This document shows positions 1 through 8,995 of a stretch of 36,532 nucleotides of DNA, one piece after another. The position numbers and the translations under genes were made by a program. The DNA is from Candidatus Omnitrophota bacterium (lineage in GTDB: Bacteria > Omnitrophota > Gorgyraeia > 2-01-FULL-45-10). Positions within the stretch are counted from its first letter, which is position 1. Each line of letters starts with the position of its first letter. The stretch covers positions 1 through 36,532 of the forward strand of contig PLNN01000059.1 of the NCBI GenBank assembly GCA_003142795.1, given 5' to 3'. The notes below the pieces were generated by a model. That model saw only the letters and a program-made list of their open reading frames with translations. It was not told where the DNA came from and ran no database searches.

Positions 1-219
1 CTGACGAAGCGAAAAATTTCCTGTTCATTCCTCCGATAAAATTTTTCAATCCTTGAGGAATGTGATGTGGCGATGTGGTGAGCTCAGGCGTTAAAACTTG
101 CGCGACAGCGTTCGCGCAAGTTTTACCGAGCGAAAATTTTGGCATGGTCCAAAATTGAGCGTCCTGAGCGAACCACTCGACGCATCACATTTTACCACGA
201 AAGCGAAAAATTTATCACC
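1..219. repeat. Noncoding structured region: imperfect long dyad (about 59-90 versus 160-191) enclosing two hairpins, with direct repeats acgaa(a)gcgaaaaattt at 4-19 and 197-213
   Basis: Direct reading: 14-bp stem 92-105/112-125, 8-bp stem 135-142/149-156, aatgtgatg (59-67) inverted as catcacatt (183-191), and gagcgaaaatttt at 128-140 as a third related motif. Confidence 0.55.
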
Positions 220-441
220 TTACACCGCCTGGACGCGTTTTATTTCCGGCACTTCTTTCTTCAGTTCCGCCTCGACGAAATTCGCCAGCGTCATCTGGCT
301 CATCGGACACCCTGCGCACGCGCCTTTGAGACGGACTTTGACTATATCCTTTTCGATGCCAACAAGCTCGATATCCCCGCCGTCCTGCTGCAATCCCACC
401 CTTATTTTAGCTAACGCTTTCTCTATTTTTGTTTTATCCAT
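220..441 (-). CDS. NifU C-terminal-domain-like iron-sulfur scaffold protein (73 aa)
   Basis: MDKTKIEKALAKIRVGLQQDGGDIELVGIEKDIVKVRLKGACAGCPMSQMTLANFVEAELKKEVPEI; GACAGCP(M)S CxxC motif. ATG at 441; the ORF-track extension to 768 overlaps the tlpA-like gene out of frame and looks artefactual. Confidence 0.9.
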   Translation of the reverse strand: MDKTKIEKALAKIRVGLQQDGGDIELVGIEKDIVKVRLKGACAGCPMSQMTLANFVEAELKKEVPEIKRVQAV

Positions 442-464
442 CTTGATCTCCTTAAGATTACGGT

Positions 465-959
465 CTATTTTATCAATTCCTGTATATCCATCTCGAACGC
501 TTCCTTCGACTTGAATCCTATATACATCTTCAAGATCTTCATATCCTTGTCGATCACGAATGTCGTAGGAATGGACCTCACGGGCCCGTATGCGAGGCTC
601 ACCTTGCCGTCGTCTATCAGCACCGGATAATTTATCCCCATTTGCGCAGCGAAGTCCTTCGCCTCTTTCAGGCTGACCAGCGAAACGCCTATGATCGTAA
701 AACCTTTTGCCGCATATGCGCTCTGCAATTTTATAAAATCCGGGATCTCCTGCCTGCATGGCGGGCACCAGCTCGCGAAGAAATCGAGTATTACGCCCTT
801 GCCCTTAAATTCTGACAGGCTCACCTGTTTGCCGTTAATGTCGGTAAGTGTAAAATCCGGCGCTTTGCCCCCGATCTCGACCGCGTTCCCTTTGGCGCAG
901 CCGGTGACTAAAAATATCGTCAACATGCAGATCATTATCTTGTTCGACAAATTTTTCAT
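465..959 (-). CDS. TlpA/ResA-like thioredoxin-fold lipoprotein
   Basis: Lipobox-like LVTGC, FFASWCPPCRQEIP active site, thioredoxin fold with cis-Pro region SIPTTFVID; start could be 959 or 968. Confidence 0.9.
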   Translation of the reverse strand: MKNLSNKIMICMLTIFLVTGCAKGNAVEIGGKAPDFTLTDINGKQVSLSEFKGKGVILDFFASWCPPCRQEIPDFIKLQSAYAAKGFTIIGVSLVSLKEAKDFAAQMGINYPVLIDDGKVSLAYGPVRSIPTTFVIDKDMKILKMYIGFKSKEAFEMDIQELIK

Positions 960-972
960 ACGCCCCATCCTC

Positions 973-1698
973 CTATCTTGTAAAGGTCTTTAACAAATTT
1001 TCCGAAATTACCTGCAGATAATTCGTCGCGACGAGAATTCCGACGATTATCAGCAATAGCCCTCCGATAATATTCACTATTCTGAGCACATTTTTGAATT
1101 TATTGAAATATTCCAGAAAATAGTTCACGGCCAGGCCCGTCGCAAAAAATGGTAACGCTATTCCGAGCGAATAGGCGGTCAGTAACTTTGCGCCCTCAAA
1201 GAGGCTCGCTTTGGTTCCGGCCAATACGAGTATCGAGCCGAGGATGGGCCCTGCACAAGGCGTCCATGCGGCGGCAAACGTTACCCCTATCAGAAATGAA
1301 CCCAGGTATGTCGCCCTTTTGACTGAAACATTCAGCTTTCTCTCTTTTGCCAGGAAATCCAACTTTATAATACCCGTCAGGTGCAGCCCGAAAAGTATTA
1401 TGAGGCAGCCGCCGCCTAAACGCATCACTTTTTGATATTGAAAAAGCGCCTTACCGATAAAAGTCGCCGTGAGGCCCAAGAGTATGAATATTATGGAAAA
1501 ACCCAGTATGAAAAGAAGCGAGTGGATCACGGCCTTTTTCCTGATCTCGCCCTTCTTTTCCGCGTCTTTCAGGTCGGCGAACGATACGCCCGTTATGTAG
1601 GCAATGAATGACGGTATTAGAGGCAACAGACATGGTGAGAGAAATGTCAATAGTCCGGCTGAAAATGCTACTATGTAAGAAACGCTGTCTGTCTGCAT
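973..1698 (-). CDS. ccdA: CcdA-type cytochrome c biogenesis/thiol-disulfide transmembrane protein
   Basis: FLSPCLLPLIPSFIAYITG and WTPCAGPILGSIL paired conserved Cys-Pro motifs, about six hydrophobic segments. Confidence 0.9.
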   Translation of the reverse strand: MQTDSVSYIVAFSAGLLTFLSPCLLPLIPSFIAYITGVSFADLKDAEKKGEIRKKAVIHSLLFILGFSIIFILLGLTATFIGKALFQYQKVMRLGGGCLIILFGLHLTGIIKLDFLAKERKLNVSVKRATYLGSFLIGVTFAAAWTPCAGPILGSILVLAGTKASLFEGAKLLTAYSLGIALPFFATGLAVNYFLEYFNKFKNVLRIVNIIGGLLLIIVGILVATNYLQVISENLLKTFTR

Positions 1699-1925
1699 TA
1701 TTGTTGCTGCGTCACCCTTATCTTTATTATATTAAGTTCCTGTTTTATCGACGAGAGATCCTGCATTATAGACTTCTGGTTATTCAGCGTTTCGTCTAAT
1801 TTTGCCGATATAGCGCTGATATCGCCATTCGTTTCCGCTTTTATGATCTTGTTCGAAAAGATCAAAACGGCTGTTACGGCCACCAGTATTGCAATTCCCG
1901 TCGTAATCATTTTATTTATTTTCAT
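1698..1925 (-). CDS. Small membrane-anchored protein with predicted coiled coil (75 aa)
   Basis: MKINKMITTGIAILVAVTAVLIFSNKIIKAETNGDISAISAKLDETLNNQKSIMQDLSSIKQELNIIKIRVTQQQ; strong SD ggagggcggcATG; TAATG overlap with ccdA. Confidence 0.75.
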   Translation of the reverse strand: MKINKMITTGIAILVAVTAVLIFSNKIIKAETNGDISAISAKLDETLNNQKSIMQDLSSIKQELNIIKIRVTQQQ

Positions 1926-1943
1926 GCCGCCCTCCTTTGTCAT

Positions 1944-1952
1944 ATTATAGCA
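1944..1952 (-). promoter_or_regulatory. Candidate extended -10 promoter (TGCTATAAT) for the small protein-ccdA-tlpA-nifU-like unit
   Basis: Minus strand reads CATGCTATAATATGACAAAGGAGGGCGGCATG. Confidence 0.5.
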
Positions 1953-1967
1953 TGCCATAGCGCAGCG

Positions 1968-3116
1968 TCATTTCAAAATCTTTAAATGGCTCCTGCTTAA
2001 TTTCAAAAAACTATGGAACGCGTTCGGCCTTTTAAAATCTTTAATGAGCCTCACGGTTTCGATCGCCGCCCACGCGCCGTAGATCCACACCATCGCGTGC
2101 CTTGTAGAAGGAACTAAGAATTGGACCAGCCATAATATAAATAAGGCGCACGCCTCAAAAATATGAAAATCCATGCTCGCCAAAAACAGGAACGCGAGAT
2201 ACGACTGGACGATAGTCAAAAGTATTTCGAGCCTCTGGTGGTCGTCAAAAATAATAGGCGCTATTCGTCCCACTCCGAAAGAATATATGAACGGTATCAT
2301 TGCCGCGAGGATCGTCCATTGATTGATGGACGAGGATACGAAATTGATAAGCGCCATCGGCGCTTTCGTCACTTTTTTTGCCCAGTAAAAAGCCGATAGT
2401 TTTTCCGGGAATTCGCTTAAGAAAGGAGCTACCCATTGGACGAAGACGAACTGCGAAACGCCGATCGAAACCGCTATGGCAAGCATTGAATTAAGGAAAG
2501 GCTGCGCTGAAAAATATATTATTACCGCACCGAGGACAAAAAGGCCCGTTATCCCTATTACGTTGAGCGGATATTTAGATCTGACGACATATTTGGGTAT
2601 CCGCCCCATGTCCTCGATCCCTTCCGTGTCGTGCGGAGGCATTTTTGACAGTAGATAAAGATATAGAAAATAGATCGCGGTCAAGACAAGCCCGTCGAAA
2701 ATATTCAGCGTGCCTTTAAAATAGATGGCCAAAAAATAGATGATCGCGGGCAGTATCGAAAGGATCGCTATTGAATGCTCATCGTCGAGCTTTATGACCC
2801 AGCTTTTTACGTTTTGGCCTTTAGCTTTCCCAAAAAACAAACTGACAAAATATACCATCGGAAAACCTAAGCCCACAAAGAGTCTTAAAGACCCTGTAAA
2901 GTTGGCGGTTATGAGATGCATCTTGGATGGATCCTTTGCGGCGTCGAGCGCGATGACCGCTTCGACCGCGAATTCCGGCAGTGTCTGCACCCAGGCGAGC
3001 ACTGCCAGCGCAAGGCCCTGCGAAATGAAAAATTGGCCGCTTTCGGCTGCCCACGTAATAAGCATTGCCGCTAAGATGATCGCGGGAAAAGTCCATAATG
3101 CGCTTAAGACTTCCAT
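1968..3116 (-). CDS. Sodium/calcium exchanger (CaCA)-like integral membrane protein
   Basis: Polytopic; two pseudo-repeat motifs AWVQTLPEFAVEAV...NFTGSLRLFVGLGFP and APFLSEFPEKL...NFVSSSINQWTILAAMIP. Confidence 0.75.
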   Translation of the reverse strand: MEVLSALWTFPAIILAAMLITWAAESGQFFISQGLALAVLAWVQTLPEFAVEAVIALDAAKDPSKMHLITANFTGSLRLFVGLGFPMVYFVSLFFGKAKGQNVKSWVIKLDDEHSIAILSILPAIIYFLAIYFKGTLNIFDGLVLTAIYFLYLYLLSKMPPHDTEGIEDMGRIPKYVVRSKYPLNVIGITGLFVLGAVIIYFSAQPFLNSMLAIAVSIGVSQFVFVQWVAPFLSEFPEKLSAFYWAKKVTKAPMALINFVSSSINQWTILAAMIPFIYSFGVGRIAPIIFDDHQRLEILLTIVQSYLAFLFLASMDFHIFEACALFILWLVQFLVPSTRHAMVWIYGAWAAIETVRLIKDFKRPNAFHSFLKLSRSHLKILK

Positions 3117-3118
3117 AT

Positions 3119-6100
3119 TTAAGTTTTAATGCCTTTCTTCATCTGGCGGCCCTTCCACATTGCATATATAGGAGGGTATACTAAAAGCTCCATGATAAAG
3201 CTCGTAAATACGCCGCCTATCATGGGAGCAGCTATGCGTTTCATCATGTCGGCGCCCGTACCCATAGCATACATTATAGGTATGAGGCCCATGAACATTG
3301 CCGTCACTGTCATCATCTTCGGCCTTATGCGCTTAACTGCGCCGTGAATTATAGCTTCTTTCAGGTCCTGGTCAGTATTCATCCTGCCTTCCCTTACTCT
3401 TTCATTATAAGAGAGGTCTAAAAATAACAGCATGAAGACTCCTGTCTCGGCATCCAGCCCCATGAGCGCGATCATGCCTACCCATACAGCGATGGAAATA
3501 TTGTAATGCAGAATATATAATAACCAGATGGCGCCTACAAGCGAAAAAGGAACAGCGAGCATGACGATAGAGGCCTTCACCGCCGATTTTGTATTCATAT
3601 ATAGAAGAACGAATATTATAAATATGGTTATCGGCAGGACGACCTTCAGCCGGTCCCTCACCCGAAGCATATTCTCGAACTGGCCGCTCCACTGGATAGA
3701 ATATCCGTCGGGAAGTTTCAGCTCTTTTTGCACAAGCGCTTTGGCGTCTTTAACATAGCCTCCCACGTCCCGGCCCGTTATATCGACATAGACGTAACCC
3801 GAGAGCATGCCTCCTTCGTCGCGTATCATCGACGGCCCGAGCGAAAGATGGATATCCGCGATCTCGCCCAGCGGTATCTGGGCGTTGTTGGGCGTTGCGA
3901 CCAGCACGCGTCGAAGTTTATCCAGATCATCGCGCAATTCCCGCGGGTAGCGCACATTTACGGTATAACGCTCCCTGCCTTCCACCGTAGTCGTAACAGG
4001 TTCGCCGCCTATTGCAGACATTATTACCATTTCGGCGTCCTTGACGCTCAGACCGTATCTGGCAAGCTGGTCACGCTTAATATCGAAATCGACAAAATAG
4101 CCACCCGTAACGCGCTCCGCATAAATTGAGCGCGTGCCTTTGACATCTTTCAATATCCCTTCTATTTCTGTTCCGATCTTTTCTATCGCTTTAAGGTCAG
4201 AGCCGTAGATCTTTATGCCAACGGGCGTGCGCACGCCCGTAGACAGCATATCTATGCGCGCTTTGATCGGCATGGTCCAGGCATTCGTAACCCCGGGGAA
4301 CTGCATCTTCCGGTCCAGATCGTCCACAAGTTCATTATATGTGATCCTCCCGCCCCACCAGTGAGTCTTTCGCCATTTGTTTTCCGGTTTTAATATTATA
4401 GTAGTTTCCATCATGGAGAACGGCGCGGGATCCGTAGACGTATCAGCCCTGCCCGCCTTGCCGAAAACTCTTTCCACTTCCGGGGTATCTTTTAATATTT
4501 TATCCATCGTCTGGAGAAGCTTCGAGGCTTCGGTCACGGATATGCCCGGGAGCGTCGTCGGCATGTAAAGGATCGTCCCTTCATTCAAAGGCGGCATGAA
4601 TTCCGAGCCAAGATGGAAATAGACGGGTATTGCGGAGAGCATCAAGACGATAGCGCCTATGATCACGCCTTTTTTATGCTCCAGGACAAAATTACAGGCC
4701 GGCTCATAAATTCTAAACAATAATTTACTGACCGGGTGACTTTCTTCCGGATAATATTTTCCAACGGTGACCGTATTATATAGTTTCGATAACCAGGCCG
4801 GCTTGAAATGTTTATACTCCATCCTCGTAAATAACATCCTTATGGCAGGATCGAGCGTTATGGCTAACAGTGCTGCTATTGCCATCACCAGGTTTTTACT
4901 TGCGGCAAGCGGCCTGAATAATCTGCCTTCCTGGTCGACGAGCGTAAAGACCGGTATGAACGCTACCGCAATAACAAGAAGTGAAAAGAATACGGACGGC
5001 CCTACCTCTTTGAGCGCCTTTAACCGTATTTCATGAAAATCGCCAATTTTACCTCCGGATTGCCAAAGCTGTAATTTCTTATAAGCATTCTCCACTTCGA
5101 CGATAGCGCCATCAACTAGCACTCCTATCGATATCGCTATACCCGAGAGGCTCATGATATTCGAGGTAAGCCTCAGGCCGAACATTGGAATGAACGATAA
5201 TAACACTGCGATCGGTATCGTCACTATCGGGACTATCGCGGACGGGAAATGCCACAGGAATACGAGTATTACCAAACTTACTATTATCATCTCTTCGATC
5301 AACTGGTGTTTTAGAGTATCGACGGAACGTTTTATCAGTTCTGAGCGGTCATAAGTCGTGAGCACCTCGACGCCTTTAGGCAGCGAAGACTTTATTTCCG
5401 CTATCTTTTCTTTAACGCGGCTTATCGTATTCAGCGCGTTCTCGCCCTGCCGCATTATGACTATGCCGCCTACGGTATCGCCTTCGCCGTCGAGATCGGC
5501 TACGCCGCGGCGGATATCAGGGCCTAATGCGACGCGGCCTATGTTTTTCACGAGAATGGGCGTACCGGACACATCGGTCCCGACAACTATACTCTCGATA
5601 TCCTGGATAGACTTGGCATAACCTCTTCCGCGGACCATGTATTCGGTGCCGGAGAATTCCACGAGGCGGCCGCCGACGTCATTATTGTTGTCGCGGATGG
5701 CGTCAACAACTTTACCTATCGGAATTTTATATTGCAATAAGGCCGCGGGCTCTACGCTCACCTGGTATTGTTTCTGGAAACCGCCGACGGAAGCGACTTC
5801 TGCCACGCCTGGAACGCTGCCCAGCCAGTAACGCATGTACCAATCCTGGATAGTGCGAAGTTTCGCCAAGTCGTTCTTTCCCGTCTTGTCGACAAGCGCA
5901 TACTGGTATACCCATCCTACACTTGTAGCGTCGGGCCCAAGCTCTGTTTTAACACCTTCCGGAAGGCGCGGGGTTATCTTACTTAAATATTCGAGAACAC
6001 GGCTGCGCGCCCAATAAATATCGGTGCCATCCTGAAAAATAACATAAACATAAGAAAACCCAAAATCGGAAAATCCGCGTATCGCCTTCACGTGCGGCAC

Positions 6101-6322
6101 TCCTAAAAGCGCGCTGACGATAGGATATGTAACCTGGTCTTCGATGATATCGGGTGAGCGGTCCCAGCGGGAATAGATTATAACCTGGGTATCAGAGAGG
6201 TCCGGGATGGCGTCGAGTGGCATGTTTTTTATACAATAGACCGCGAGGATCATCGCGGCAAGCACGAAGATTATGATTATGTATTTATTTTTAGCGCTGA
6301 ATTCGATTATCTTTTCGATCAT
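3119..6322 (-). CDS. cusA: Heavy-metal efflux RND inner-membrane pump, CusA/CzcA family (1067 aa)
   Basis: Full-length HME-RND architecture: MPLDAIPDLSDTQVIIYSRWDRSPDIIEDQVTYPIVSALLGVP, GVLVDGAIVEVENAYKK, second-half GEPVTTTVEGRERYTVNVRYPRELRDD. Confidence 0.95.
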   Translation of the reverse strand: MIEKIIEFSAKNKYIIIIFVLAAMILAVYCIKNMPLDAIPDLSDTQVIIYSRWDRSPDIIEDQVTYPIVSALLGVPHVKAIRGFSDFGFSYVYVIFQDGTDIYWARSRVLEYLSKITPRLPEGVKTELGPDATSVGWVYQYALVDKTGKNDLAKLRTIQDWYMRYWLGSVPGVAEVASVGGFQKQYQVSVEPAALLQYKIPIGKVVDAIRDNNNDVGGRLVEFSGTEYMVRGRGYAKSIQDIESIVVGTDVSGTPILVKNIGRVALGPDIRRGVADLDGEGDTVGGIVIMRQGENALNTISRVKEKIAEIKSSLPKGVEVLTTYDRSELIKRSVDTLKHQLIEEMIIVSLVILVFLWHFPSAIVPIVTIPIAVLLSFIPMFGLRLTSNIMSLSGIAISIGVLVDGAIVEVENAYKKLQLWQSGGKIGDFHEIRLKALKEVGPSVFFSLLVIAVAFIPVFTLVDQEGRLFRPLAASKNLVMAIAALLAITLDPAIRMLFTRMEYKHFKPAWLSKLYNTVTVGKYYPEESHPVSKLLFRIYEPACNFVLEHKKGVIIGAIVLMLSAIPVYFHLGSEFMPPLNEGTILYMPTTLPGISVTEASKLLQTMDKILKDTPEVERVFGKAGRADTSTDPAPFSMMETTIILKPENKWRKTHWWGGRITYNELVDDLDRKMQFPGVTNAWTMPIKARIDMLSTGVRTPVGIKIYGSDLKAIEKIGTEIEGILKDVKGTRSIYAERVTGGYFVDFDIKRDQLARYGLSVKDAEMVIMSAIGGEPVTTTVEGRERYTVNVRYPRELRDDLDKLRRVLVATPNNAQIPLGEIADIHLSLGPSMIRDEGGMLSGYVYVDITGRDVGGYVKDAKALVQKELKLPDGYSIQWSGQFENMLRVRDRLKVVLPITIFIIFVLLYMNTKSAVKASIVMLAVPFSLVGAIWLLYILHYNISIAVWVGMIALMGLDAETGVFMLLFLDLSYNERVREGRMNTDQDLKEAIIHGAVKRIRPKMMTVTAMFMGLIPIMYAMGTGADMMKRIAAPMIGGVFTSFIMELLVYPPIYAMWKGRQMKKGIKT

Positions 6323-7707
6323 CGCGATTTTAATTTACTTTCCGAGTCGACGAGAAAATTGCCGCTCGTTACCACCACATCGCCTTCTGTGAGACCGCTC
6401 AGCACTTCGTAATATCCCTCTGCCTTCTGGCCGAGCTCAACTTCACGCGATTCAAGCACACCGTCGGGTTTTGAGAGATAGACTATTTTACGTAAACCCG
6501 TGTCCAGGACAGCGGACTCGGGGACTGCCAATTTCTCACCCAGCACAACGCGGATCTTCGCGTTCACGAACATTTCCGGCTTTAATTTATTATCTTTGTT
6601 TTCTATCTCGACCCTTACCTGATTGGTCCTCGTCACGGGATTGAGCACAGGGTTTATCGATTTTATTATCCCGGTGAATGTTTCGCCGGGATAAGAGATA
6701 GCTTCTATCTCTACCTTATCGCCTATTTTTACGGCCCCTATTTCGTATTCGTATATGTCTATGTATGCCCATACGCTTTCGCCGGATTTAGGAAGATAAA
6801 GATTGGTTTGCGCCGTGCGGGTCTTCTGGAGCTCGACGATCTCGTTGTCATTCATGCCCAAAAGCTTCAGTTTATTTCGTGCCGCGTCGGTCATGGACTT
6901 TGCCCTGTCGACTACATCCTTGAGCGGCGAATCTTTAACATTATCCTCGTTGGTGAGCGCCTGGATAAATTCTTCCTGCGTAACGGCAAGCTCAGGGTCA
7001 TAAGCGATCTTGCCGGAAGCGCTTATTACCTTGTCGAGCGCCCTCTTCTGAACGGCTTCTGTTTTTACTCCGATAAGCTGCTGCTTTTCCGGGCTTATCA
7101 TTATGGTCGGACCGGAGGTCCCCGCGGAAGGCTCTTCATAAACAGGCACATAATCCATACCCATAGAATCTTTCATCGGCACTAGCGATGTAGCCTCGGG
7201 ATTCATGGGGTTGCGATAGTAAAGCAGCTTGCGGGCCTTTCCCGGGGTCGTGCTTACCGAGCCTTGTTCCTGAACCGGTGGCTGTTTGACTATCTCGACA
7301 ACTTTGCCGCTCGTTGTAGATATAACCTCTCCGCATACAGGGCAAATGATCCTTTCGCCCGGCTTGATATGGGCCTTGACATCCATCACACAGCCCTTCA
7401 TAGTGCATTTATGCTCCACGCAGACTTCTTCCAAAGACTTCTCGTCTGCCGGTGTTACGGATTGTCCGGCAGAAACCGCAACGGCTGGCTTTTCTGCATT
7501 CTCTACCCTTACTAACTTCATACCGCATATCGGGCAATCGCCCGGCTTATCTGAGGTATAACTCGGATGCATGGGGCAATGGTATAGCACTTTGTGCGAT
7601 CCGGCTGCTGCCTTCTCATGATGTCCGCAGCCCGTTAAAGACAAAAGGCCAAAGGCTAAAGATAAAAGACAAAATACAGATAACAAAATAATTTTATTTC
7701 TTCGCAT
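6319..7707 (-). CDS. cusB: Efflux RND periplasmic adaptor, CusB-like, with multiple N-terminal metal-binding modules
   Basis: Lipobox LTGC; YHCPMHPSYTSDKPGDCPICGMKLV heavy-metal-binding motif; adaptor core ISPEKQQLIGVKTEAV...GDVVVTSGNFLVDSESKL; starts 7716 or 7707. Confidence 0.93.
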   Translation of the reverse strand: MRRNKIILLSVFCLLSLAFGLLSLTGCGHHEKAAAGSHKVLYHCPMHPSYTSDKPGDCPICGMKLVRVENAEKPAVAVSAGQSVTPADEKSLEEVCVEHKCTMKGCVMDVKAHIKPGERIICPVCGEVISTTSGKVVEIVKQPPVQEQGSVSTTPGKARKLLYYRNPMNPEATSLVPMKDSMGMDYVPVYEEPSAGTSGPTIMISPEKQQLIGVKTEAVQKRALDKVISASGKIAYDPELAVTQEEFIQALTNEDNVKDSPLKDVVDRAKSMTDAARNKLKLLGMNDNEIVELQKTRTAQTNLYLPKSGESVWAYIDIYEYEIGAVKIGDKVEIEAISYPGETFTGIIKSINPVLNPVTRTNQVRVEIENKDNKLKPEMFVNAKIRVVLGEKLAVPESAVLDTGLRKIVYLSKPDGVLESREVELGQKAEGYYEVLSGLTEGDVVVTSGNFLVDSESKLKSR

Positions 7708-8995
7708 GGCTGTCATCCTTCTCTGATTTGTCGAGGTTTATCCCGACCGTTCTTTCAAGATCCGCGAGCGCTATCCTGAATTCAAGTATAGTTTTATAGT
7801 GATCGAGCTTGAATTCTGTCAGCATCCGCTGGCTGTCGAGAAGAGTAAGAAAATCGGCTTGGCCGGACTCATATCCTTTCAGAGCCGCTTTTACGGTCTG
7901 GTCGGCCTGAGGCAAAAAAGCCGTTTCGTATAATTCGACTATTTTCTTGTTTGCCTCAACCCTGGCATAAGCATCTCTTACGTCGAACAGGATCATGTTC
8001 TCTTTTGCCCTGTATTCGGCTTGCAGCATTTCTAGCTCAGACCTCATCTCTTTTACGCCAAAAGCCTGTTTCTGGAAAAACCATAGCGGCACGGTCACGC
8101 CGAGCATCCCTGCCCATGATTTTTCGTCAACCCTGTCACGCTTTACCATCTGCCTGAACTTCACCTCAAAGTCCGGCATGAATTCGTTGAGCGATAGATC
8201 ATAAGCGGCTCTGCCTCGATCGATCGCGTAACTATATGCCTTTAATTCGGGATTGTTGTGTTTCGCATCGAGATATAGCTCATCTATCGGTTTATTGAAA
8301 TTGACAGGCTCTACGGCAACTGGCTCGCCAAGCTCTTCTCGCGGGTCCCTATTCATCAGCACATTCAGCTTCGCCTGGGAAGTCAGGCGCTTTTGTTCCA
8401 GCATAATAAGTTCAGCGTCTATCTTAGCAAGCTCTATCTGAGCCTTCAACGCGTCGGCCTGAGTCCCCCGGTTTGCGGAATAACGTGTTTCGGCAGAAGA
8501 TGAAAACTGTCCCAGTATAGACTTATTTTCATTCTGTATCACTGCCGTCCTATAGGTAAGAAATAGTTCCGCGTAGGCGCTTTTCGTCTGCGCTATTATA
8601 CTCTTCTCTTTTGCTTTATAATTCTCATAAGCCATCCGCGCCATCTTCGACGCGATCTTAGCGCGAAGATATAGCTTTGTCGGAAAGGGAATGTCCTGCG
8701 AGAGCGAGTACATCTTCATCGGCTCGCCTGTAAGCGCTCTATCCGCGTCGATCTTATCGTATTCGAAACCGAGCACGGGATCGCTTAAACTCGCGGCCTG
8801 CCATATCCTGGCATTGGCAGCTTCATAGGCGCGCTTTGCGGCAAGTATTTCCGGATTGCGTTCGAGCGCCTCGTTAACGGCCCTATCAAGCGAAAGCGGC
8901 TTTTCTTCTGCGAAGACACTGTGAGATATAATTAAAAAAATTGCGATTACAAAAACAAAAAACGCAAAATATTTGTTTTTCGGTCGTCGCGCCAT
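7694..8995 (-). CDS. TolC-family outer-membrane efflux protein (CusC-like)
   Basis: Signal peptide, SLDRAVNEALERNPEILAAKRAYEAANARI, helical TolC repeats including KGYESGQADFLTLLDSQR. Confidence 0.92.
   Translation of the reverse strand: MARRPKNKYFAFFVFVIAIFLIISHSVFAEEKPLSLDRAVNEALERNPEILAAKRAYEAANARIWQAASLSDPVLGFEYDKIDADRALTGEPMKMYSLSQDIPFPTKLYLRAKIASKMARMAYENYKAKEKSIIAQTKSAYAELFLTYRTAVIQNENKSILGQFSSSAETRYSANRGTQADALKAQIELAKIDAELIMLEQKRLTSQAKLNVLMNRDPREELGEPVAVEPVNFNKPIDELYLDAKHNNPELKAYSYAIDRGRAAYDLSLNEFMPDFEVKFRQMVKRDRVDEKSWAGMLGVTVPLWFFQKQAFGVKEMRSELEMLQAEYRAKENMILFDVRDAYARVEANKKIVELYETAFLPQADQTVKAALKGYESGQADFLTLLDSQRMLTEFKLDHYKTILEFRIALADLERTVGINLDKSEKDDSHAKK

Noticed and set aside
92-125. 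Strong hairpin considered as an ordinary intrinsic terminator
   Set aside because: Stem is strong but neither strand has a U-tract beyond the stem itself, so treated as part of a repeat/structured element rather than a confident terminator.
1-219. Possible CRISPR or insertion sequence based on direct repeats
   Set aside because: Only two or three short related motifs with irregular spacing, no spacers, and no transposase in the window.
98-514. Plus-strand ORF over the left-edge repeat and nifU-like gene
   Set aside because: Composition is shadow-like and it spans hairpins and the antisense of a convincing gene.
442-768. Upstream extension of the nifU-like ORF
   Set aside because: Overlaps the tlpA-like gene in another frame with no domain-like sequence; the ATG at 441 gives a compact family-length protein.
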